Shown: piece after piece, positions 56,971-64,000 of the stretch
How positions within the stretch are numbered: the first letter of the stretch is position 1
Layout of the letters: each line of letters starts with the position of its first letter
NCBI GenBank assembly: GCA_910589415.1
Contig: OU342632.1
Span: 39,693,637-39,757,636 of the forward strand
Length of the DNA stretch: 64,000 nt
DNA from: Malachius bipustulatus
Taxonomy: Eukaryota > Arthropoda > Insecta > Coleoptera > Melyridae
Direction: 5' to 3'
Translations under genes and position numbers: made by a program
The notes under the pieces: generated by a model
Told to the model about the DNA's origin: nothing
Databases searched by the model: none
Seen by the model: the letters and a program-made list of their open reading frames with translations, nothing else

Positions 56971-57186
56971 TTAGTCATGTAAATGTTCAAAAGTACAATT
57001 TTTTTAAATCAGAAATTTTTATGTTTTTTTCAAATATCAAAGTCGTGACCTACCCAAAAATGTCGTAAATAGCCGTTTTGAATGCAAAATTATCCAATGA
57101 ACAAAACCTATAAGGTCTGACCTGGTTATACGTAAAAAAAAAAAATCGATAACGGAGCGACTTTTACACCGAATTTCGCTCCACTA

Positions 57187-57740
57187 TTGGTTTTTACAGT
57201 TGGTGTTTAAATTCAGAAGTTTGTGAGTTATAAACAAGTGAAAATCGTTATTTTCAAAGTTCAATGCCCTTCATAAGGAAAACGGTTAAAGATAGAGAAA
57301 AAACGGCTTACATGTCCCTGTTCTAACTTTTTATTTTCTATTCCTTGGTAAAGAAACATTTTGACTTTTTTTTATTTATTTATTTAGCACAGAAATATCA
57401 GATTTTTCAGATTATTGATCACCCTTATATAAACATCTTGACCGCTTTTGTTATGGGCCATGAACTTTGAAAATTGCGATTTTCACTTGTTTATAACTCA
57501 CAAACTTCTCAATTTTTACACCAACAGTAAAAACCTTCTATTTTCTATTCTCAGACAATCTAAAAATGCAATGAATCCATTAAAAAACATCTTTGATATG
57601 CCATTCTCATATGGGACACTCTGTATGGTTCAAAATAATTTTTTAATATGGCCATTGTGATCCTGTGATTGAATTTGCAATTTTTTTTTAAGCCATCGTT
57701 TGGCCAAGAGAGACCGACTCGAATGAGCTGGGACAGCCTG
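57187..57740. mobile_element. Right half of the MITE split by the 9.9-kb insertion
   Basis: Resumes with TTGGTTTTTACAGTTGGTG, continues through the shared core and the right arm, and ends GAATGAGCTGGGACAGCCTG at 57740. The flank is TT instead of TA, probably mutated. It matches the left half at 47067 end to end as inverse arm. Confidence 0.85.
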
Positions 57741-57753
57741 TTTACTTATAGTA

Positions 57754-58003
57754 GTCTAAACCCCCGGTTGCGCGAACTTAATTAAAAATCTGTGGGATAA
57801 TCACCGATTTTAAAATTCCCTGTATTATCAGAATATGGGTCTGATATCGCTAAAAAGAAACTCTACTCCTTTGTAGAAGAGTTAATTGCCGATAAAAAAT
57901 GAAGTATCATTGAAAATATTCACCATATTGTCAACATTTAAATTTGAAATCGGTAATTAGCTGAAATATTTTTAATTACGTTCGTGCAACCGGCCCTTAG
58001 GCC
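57754..58003. mobile_element. About 250-bp MITE, CCGGTTGCGCGAAC-ended copy
   Basis: CCGGTTGCGCGAACTTAATT and the inverse AATTACGTTCGTGCAACCGG delimit it, with CTAA / TTAG just outside. The interior is the same as in 36514-36752. Non-coding. Confidence 0.8.
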
Positions 58004-59171
58004 CAAAATTTTATGGGAGAGGCACTTATGGAAGAAGAAATAAAATTCCTTTCATGGAAAGACCTTCTGGCTTTTAAAAAATAAGGTCGAGGAGGTTTCA
58101 ATATGAGTTCCACCAGGATTCTTGGAATGGTTTATATGCTTGGCATGCATAAACCCTTTCCCAAATCCATATTGATCAACTATGTATGTGGGCGTCTCTG
58201 AGCCACCTAGATTTTATACGGGAACAAATACACAAACAAATCACGTTCGAAAAGTGCATTGAATTGCTGTTTAATTAATTTAATTTAATTTAATTTAACG
58301 TCTATTTAATACAGAAAGACGTCTTTTTAACGTCTATCAATTTTTTTTGCAAGCAAATTAGTAGATTTCTTGGTGTGGATCTGTCTTTATTTACTGAACT
58401 CCTTAGTGAATTTGCTGGAAAACCCCCCAGTCCTTCACATCAGCACAGGAACGCCAATTTATTTTTCCTTTATTGGATTGTTAAGCGAATCCTTTCTAAA
58501 TTGGATAACAATGAGGATCTGATGAAATACCCGCTTTTCTCCTTTGGATAAATATAATGCACCCGAGAGCTAACACTCATTCTGGCTGGCCTATTCACTC
58601 TATGTAAAGGTTTATTCCCATCCTGCTTGAACCTGGAAACTAGGACGTGCGTGCACCGTGCACCCCATTTCTTGAGAAGGAAACAAAGCATCCCTTCCTA
58701 GTAATAGTTGTACCGCTATGCGGTTTTAATTTAAGGTAAATGACATACATATTATGGATATATATTGTAGGCACAGGGTGTTTTTACTGGAGAAACCCAC
58801 ATTTTAGATATTTCAATAATGTTAGATTCTTAGGTAAAATCTCAGACTCAAAGAATCATAGATAGAAACTCATAGAATCAAAAATTCTATATAAAATTAA
58901 ATATTAACTTGTCAGACTGTATTATTATTAAAGTTAAAATATTCATTGAATTTTAATCAGGTAATTGAATATTAATAAACTATATAGCATTACAATAACC
59001 TAAACGATTATATTTTCGATATCATTCACTAGCAGAATGATGTTGATTATAGAAAACTAAATATTTTGTGGCGTACTGGAAATTTTTTATTACGCAGTCC
59101 TGCCACTGGACTGATAATAATAATCAGTTGAAACAATTGAAAGTCGAATATTTTGACAAGCGTATTTAGTT
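58004..59171. other. Unannotated sequence
   Basis: No gene. CAGGGTGTTTTTACTGGAGA near 58777 is a possible lone MITE end. A TTTAATTTAATTTAATTTAA run lies near 58280-58298. Confidence 0.4.
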
Positions 59172-59460
59172 TAGAAAATTTTCACCTTCATTAAAAAAGT
59201 AATTTCCATTAAAAGAAAAGAATATGAAAATGTCACTAACAATAGTGAACCTCATAAACGTGGCCCAGGAAAAACTAATTGTTCTAAAAGCCAATAACCA
59301 GACGCAGTTCCAATTTTGTTTTGAAAGTCTTCGCCTTCATATCATAACATCATGAGTAATTTCCATTACCTAAGAGAAAATTATATTAAAATGCTTAAAA
59401 TGACACTCACGATCACGAAGTTGAGCTCTGTAAACGTGGCTTAGGAAAAAATAGTTGATG
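59172..59460. repeat. Two-copy direct repeat, period about 160 bp
   Basis: The segment TTTTCACCTTCATT...GTAATTTCCATTA...AAAATGTCACTAACAAT...CATAAACGTGGCCCAGGAAA is followed by a second copy (CTTCGCCTTCAT..., GTAATTTCCATTACC, AAAATGACACTCACGAT, TGTAAACGTGGCTTAGGAAA). Diverged; function unknown. Confidence 0.65.
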
Positions 59461-60499
59461 TGGAGCCGACCAGGCAAGTTATTTCTTCATAAGGTGACAT
59501 CGAGCCCTTAAAAGGCCCGTCATCCACCGGAAAACCTATACATACAACGCAATCGTTGCTACCGATCGCCTTTGATTTGACTGAGAAAATATCAGTGACT
59601 AGAATCGCAGTTCGTTAACTCCCATCACTATACATTTCATTACAATTCAAGCTTGCGCGTCCACCGGGGACTACGACTGCGAAAAGTAAAAGTGACAGTC
59701 AATAGTACACGATCAGCCTGGCTGATCTCCATTATTTGTTTACGATCGTATTTTTAGGGAATTTTTTGACATTTTGATTTTTCATAATTAAAGAACTAAA
59801 TTTTTTCCAATGATTTTTTCCTCTTAAAAGAAACTCGCATTGGTAGGTACGTGATCCAGCGAAAACATAAACATCTAGTCACTCGCGATCACGATCAGTT
59901 GCTTTGTAAAAGTTTTTTCTCGCTGGACGACGGGCCTAAGTCTGTTGGAGGGGGGGGGGGGATAATTTGCGAAGACTCGAGCACAATCATCGCCTTATCA
60001 AAAGCCCGGGCGTTTGAATGGAGTTACGAAAGTTTAAGGACTTTCAGGAGGGTGCTTCACATCCACGCGAGATGTAAGGAATTTTTACGACAACAACCAA
60101 CATTGACCGGATAGATGGCCTTATTCTTGTCAGTAGAAGTATTTCGACAAGCGTCTAGCTCCACCAAGAATCCGGACTTACAGCTGCCATGAATTACGCC
60201 AGAATCAAAAGGGTCAAATCTAGAGTCGTCAGTCGTCACTTAATCCTTAAAGTGGTATACTAGCGAAGGTTATGCATAAAACCGGCAAAGTAATAGCCAC
60301 CCTCTTTTAGGACACTAGTGACAATATCCTCCTCACCGATTTTTTGAGAGAACGGCGCAGAATGACCCTTATTTTTCTACTTCTTTCTACTTGCTTATAC
60401 CCAAAAAGTTTAGGTTACGTTTCGTTCAAAAGATTCTGCATGCTGTTTTGTTTGCTCTAGCCGTCTAGCCTATAGCGCATTCTATTTACCATTGTTTCA
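59461..60499. other. Unannotated sequence
   Basis: Less AT-rich than the surroundings. A G-homopolymer of about 12 lies near 59949-59960. The 87-codon frame at 59851 spans it and has no recognisable domain. Confidence 0.4.
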
Positions 60500-61000
60500 T
60501 CATCACGTTTGACCATCGAATACCTTTGTGACCACCTTTTGTTTTTGTGTATGTAATTGCAAAAAGAAAAATACCCGGCCAACTTCACAAAATATCCAAA
60601 TTATGTAAACATTGACGTTTAGCTCATTCGTTTGACCATCTTTTGACCATATTTGACCACGTGTGTCCACCCAAGAGTTTTTTTTTTCTAACGTCCAAGT
60701 ATTTTGGTAGGCGGTTTCAACGGCTGGTCATTCGTTTACAAGGGATGGTTAAACGATGTGAGCAAGTTTCGGCCCTAGGAAACTAACCATTCAGCTTACA
60801 GAGAGGTGCGGAGTTAGCCACGGGACGGGAAAAGAAAAATCAATCCCCCTTTTGTTCTGGACGTGGTAAAACAAAATTATCGGTGGTCAAACGTGGTCAA
60901 ATTAATGAGCTGTAGAACGTCATTATTTATACAATTTGGACATTGTGTGAAGTTTTTCTTTTTGCAATTATACACGAAAAAAGGGATCAAACAAAATTAT
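60500..61000. repeat. Inverted repeat with TTTGACCA motifs
   Basis: The left arm (about 60545-60670: GTAATTGCAAAAAGAAAAAT, CAACTTCACA, TTTGACCATATTTGACCACG) pairs with the right arm (about 60885-60985: GTGGTCAAACGTGGTCAAAT, TGTGTGAAGTTTTTC, TTTTTGCAATTATACAC). GGTCAAACGTGGTCAAATTA recurs at about 61205-61225. MITE-like; ends not defined. Confidence 0.55.
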
Positions 61001-61205
61001 TTGAATTTCCTATTGATCCCTTTCCCAATTCCCATTAAGATTTATGCGAAGGCTTATGTATCTTAATAATGCAAAAATAACAAACTGTTCTTTTTTGGGA
61101 AAAATTTCAAAATCCGCATTTTGAAAAAAAATCAAGAAATAAGTTGGCATTCTGTGTTTCTAAGATGACACTTCAGTGTGTGTTTATTTCTATTATTTTG
61201 TGATG
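61001..61205. repeat. Direct repeat, unoccupied copy
   Basis: GAATTTCCTATTGATCCCTT...CCAATTCCCATTA and the next 150 bp correspond to the sequence flanking and following the MITE at 61725-62279 (GGAATTTCCTA before it; TATCCCTTTCCCAATTCCCA after it). It therefore acts as an empty site for that MITE. Confidence 0.65.
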
Positions 61206-61307
61206 GTCAAACGTGGTCAAATTATGGTCAATTGAATGCGCTATAGAAATGTTTACCTGATTACACCCGGCTTCACGAAGCTTCTTATAATCTGAAATTT
61301 TCAAATA

Positions 61308-61627
61308 TCTCGTAAAGGAGAAACTCTGCTGAAACATTTTTTTTACAAAAGTGGTTTTGTTCGGGGTAACATTGAAATTTGAAATAACAACCCTTAGTTT
61401 TTATTGCATATTCGTATTCAGCGACAAAAAATGCGTAAGATTCATGTGATACATTTTTTGCGCTTTTTTTTCTCTGAATACGAATGCGGTGGTGAAACCT
61501 CGCTCAAAATACTCCCTCGCAAGTAATGAGGGGAGCAGGCTGGTTTTGACGTTCAAACCATCCCCCTCACCGATCAAAACCACTTTTTTTGAAAACATTT
61601 TTCCGCAGGGTGCTTACTTTTCGAGAT
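61308..61627. repeat. Small diverged palindrome
   Basis: ATCTCGTAAAGGAGAAACTC...AAAAGTGGTTTTG on the left is matched by the inverse CAAAACCACTTTTTTTGAAA...TACTTTTCGAGAT on the right. A further inner pair is TATTCGTATTCAG / CTGAATACGAATG. Confidence 0.6.
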
Positions 61628-61724
61628 ATATATTTGAATATTTTAGGTTATAAATTCACCCCGTATACTATAGCATTTAAATAAAAAAAGTCACCTTTTA
61701 CTCAATCAATTGGAATTTCCTATA

Positions 61725-62279
61725 CAGGGTGTTCTACAAGCTCTATGACAAACTTTGACAGATGGTAGGTTGCTTGATTTTAAACATATTTTTTTTAATA
61801 AACATGGGTCCGATTCGTTTTTGTTTAGAAGTTATACAAGCATTTAAAAAATCGTAATTTTTCAAGTTCAAGGCCCTGTAAAAGGAAAACGGTTCAAGAT
61901 AGAGAAAAACGGCTTACATGTCCCCATTTTAACTTTTTAAGGACTATCCTATGGTATAGAAACATTTGTACTTTCTTTGATTTTTTTAAATGTGGAGAAA
62001 TCTCAGATTTTTTCAAATGTTTTATCACCCTGTATAAACATTTCATCTACATCATTGTATAGTACATGAAAAGTTAAAATTGGGACATGTAAGCCGTTTT
62101 TCTCTATCTTGAACCGTTTTCCTTTTACAGGGCCTTGAACTTGAAAAATTACGATTTTTTAAATGCTTGTAACTTCTAAACAAAAACGAATCGGACCCAT
62201 GTTTATTAAAAAAAATATGTTTAAAATCAAGCAACCTACCATCTGTCAAAGTTTGTCATAGAGCTTGTAGAACACCCTG
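61725..62279. mobile_element. 555-bp palindromic MITE (GTGTTCTACAAG ends)
   Basis: CAGGGTGTTCTACAAGCTCT and the inverse AGAGCTTGTAGAACACCCTG, with TA on both sides (61723-61724, 62280-62281). Near-perfect arms. The innermost core (CAAGTTCAAGGCCCTGTAAA, ACGGCTTACATGTCCC) is that of the MITE at 32945, but the outer 130 bp are unrelated. Non-coding. Confidence 0.9.
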
Positions 62280-62470
62280 TATATCCCTTTCCCAATTCCC
62301 ATTAGGTAAAGACTTATGTATCCTAGTAGGATTCAGAAATTGTTACTTTTTGGGAAAAAGTTCTAAAAACCCTAATCCGCACTTTGAAATAACTGAGGTA
62401 TCAAGAAATGAGGTGCTGTTCTTCGTTTCTACTTAATATTTTAGTGTATGTTCATTTTTATTTTATTTTT
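62280..62470. repeat. Direct repeat, occupied copy (right part)
   Basis: TATCCCTTTCCCAATTCCCA and the following sequence match 61014-61205 in direct orientation, with moderate divergence (GACTTATGTATC, TTTTTGGGAAAAA, AATCCGCA.TTTGAAA, ATCAAGAAAT). Confidence 0.65.
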
Positions 62471-62961
62471 TCTTCCATTTATAGTTACAACAGAATACTT
62501 CTATATGATTATGGTGCGGTCCGTGCAAGGATTGATGTCTTGATTTCATGATTTCTCCCCACATTCTGAATATTGCATAAAACTAGAGTAAATGAATAAA
62601 TATACAGGGAGTCCCAACGAAAATAACGTACAGGCGTAATAACTTGGAAACTGGAGATGTTCGCGAAAATGCCGAAAGAGGTCAAATTTATTATCGGGGC
62701 GGACACTTTCGGATGATAAATTTAACTATCCATCAAGTTCATCCCCTTGGCAGAGGTAGCAGCTATACCCCTTCGCTAATCATCATAGGGAACAGATATC
62801 GAGTGAGCTATATGCTTGAATTCTCTTTACAACGATATAGTATCACGTTTCGGGTTTTGCAAAAGATATTAGATACAATGTGAATCGATAGAACTGGTTT
62901 TATTGACAATTAATTTAATTTCAAAGTGTGTAAAGAAATAAATTTGATCACAATTAATATA

Positions 62962-63380
62962 CAGTGTGTTTTGTAATTGAATGTCAATATTTAAGGGGGT
63001 GATTTTTGGGTCCATTTTAAGAAGAAAACTCCATAAGAACGTATGTCCTAAAAGTCTTACCGTTTGAGATACAGGGTGGTAAAGTTTTTAAAAATAAATA
63101 ATTTTCCTAATAATTATGATATCTGTAATACCGCTCTGGATATTTTAATGAAATTTAATAGACAGGTATTACTCATCAAGAGGCATTTGTTCATGTTCTT
63201 GCAGAATTTCACCTGCATATTTTTATATTTTTTTATTGTCATTTTAACGATAATCTTGTGACCATGTAGAGAAACAGATTGTATTTTTTTAGGCGAAAAC
63301 CATGCATCGGAATGAGTTTCTGCGTTCTTCAGTTTCAAAGTAATTGAACCTGGTACGTTTGTTTTCGTTATGCCACCCTG
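62962..63380. mobile_element. Chimeric or truncated relative of the 8588-9369 MITE
   Basis: The left 300 bp (from CAGTGTGTTTTGTAATTGAA) follows the left arm of 8588-9369. The right end (CAGGGTGGCATAACGAAAAC read inverted) is unrelated to it. TA flanks both ends (62960-62961, 63381-63382). Either two elements were fused or the right end was replaced. Confidence 0.65.
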
Positions 63381-64000
63381 TATAGGTATACTCAACATAA
63401 ATTTCCCTCCATCACCTCTACGGTAGTCTTGATGTTGGTTGTCTTTCTAGTTCAACAAATCTATCTTTGTGGAATTGTAACAATGTTTGATTATAACCTA
63501 CTCGGAACAGTTTTCCCATACATAAACCTCATAAATTAATTACTTTGTCGGATTTCGCATAAGATTGCAATTTGTATGTTTATTTATGTAAAATCTCTGG
63601 ACTATTATGTAAATAGACCACTTAGTTAATCATCTGTGCTTATTCTGCGCAACCAGTAATCTTTAATAATTATGATGAGAGCAAATGTTTTTTTTTTCTT
63701 ATCATAGAGGTTATCATGTAGTCATTCATGTGACAACGGACGAGGCAAAACACTGCAGAAGTAGTAACGTAGTCGTGCTGCATGAAGATAATAATTAATT
63801 TCTGGTACTTTGGCAATGTCTATCCGAATGATAAGAAAATGTTTTTTTAAGTGATAAATAATGTAGCATGATCTACAAAACATTTTGGCACTCTCACTTT
63901 TCTTTTATTATCTAATAACCGCAATCATCATGTTTGTCAGTTTTCTGCTATAATTAAACTAATGTAAGTAATAATATTCATGCAATGTAAAAAATTGTCA
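63381..64000. other. Unannotated AT-rich sequence
   Basis: No gene or repeat recognised to the end of the window. Confidence 0.45.

Larger units (their letters stand above)
47291..57186. mobile_element. 9.9-kb inverted-repeat insertion with nested elements
   Basis: Starts TAGTGGAGCGAAAT and ends ATTTCGCTCCACTA. Diverged arms of about 500-700 bp (47291 to about 47820; about 56490 to 57186) share CGTATAACCAG, TTTACGACATTTTT, ATTGATATTTT, CAAACTTTTTTATTTGTGAA-like and CACATGCAGCGAA blocks in order. It is flanked by TTG on both sides (47288-47290; 57187-57189) and interrupts a MITE. No transposase of its own is visible. Much of the interior consists of later insertions: 48099-48912, 49353-50808, 51592-54061, 55044-56415, and 56822-56970 in the right arm. 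Confidence 0.75.

Noticed and set aside
47291..57186. Maverick/Polinton or CACTA transposon
   Set aside because: The long inverted repeats suggested a Maverick, but there is no polymerase, integrase or capsid gene and the junction repeat is 3 bp, not 6. The terminus reads TAGTG outward at the 5' end, the reverse of CACTA elements.

Overview
The window looks like a stretch of insect nuclear genome: it is AT-rich, has no operons, is intron- and repeat-dominated, and carries one short exon that ends in a canonical GTAAGT donor. Its mobile elements are typical of insects: Tc1/mariner relatives with TA target duplications, Jockey/R1-like LINE remnants, a Ty3/gypsy-like LTR relic, hAT-like elements and many palindromic MITEs. 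Order and species cannot be fixed from the sequence; the density of CAGGGTG-ended palindromic elements would fit a beetle or another large-genome insect, which is inference. Almost every open reading frame over 60 codons is chance or transposon debris. | LAYOUT. 0-5 kb: short inverted-repeat elements and a diverged tandem array with alternating A and B units (2940-4480). 6.7-10.3 kb: a broken, internally deleted LTR retrotransposon (gag, protease, start of RT and a piece of RNase H remain) split by a 0.78-kb MITE. 14-17 kb: a tRNA-like B-box relic and a 1.17-kb palindromic element with an extra third arm. 18.9-20.0 kb: 5'-truncated LINE. 22.33 kb: the first coding exon of what looks like ABHD2, probably the only host protein-coding exon in the window; no second exon was recognised, so the following sequence may be a very long first intron. 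24.5-26 kb: a hAT-like element with a perfect 8-bp target duplication. 32-34 kb: nested palindromes. 37.7-42.8 kb: diverged direct repeats flanking the retrozyme array. 43.7-47 kb: two LINE relics and a palindromic MITE. 47.07-57.74 kb: a layered nest in which a 9.9-kb inverted-repeat insertion splits a MITE and itself contains four other elements, one of them an apparently intact DD41D Tc1/mariner-like transposon. 57.7-63.4 kb: further MITEs. | MAIN RESULT. At 39377-41137 lies an array of near-identical 441-bp units, each carrying a complete 47-nt type I hammerhead ribozyme (conserved core, stems I-III, GUC cleavage site). Three ribozymes are on the minus strand and two on the plus strand, arranged as two head-to-tail arrays meeting head to head. 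This is the architecture of a retrozyme (non-autonomous hammerhead retroelement that makes small circular RNAs), with an unusual inverted junction. Two further degenerate hammerhead-like motifs lie at 32555-32594 and 43361-43398. | HOW THE PARTS RELATE. Several palindromic MITEs share the same inner core but have different outer ends, which suggests modular end replacement. The DD41D transposase could in principle mobilise CAGGGTG-ended, TA-flanked elements nearby, but only the outermost bases are shared, so this stays an inference.
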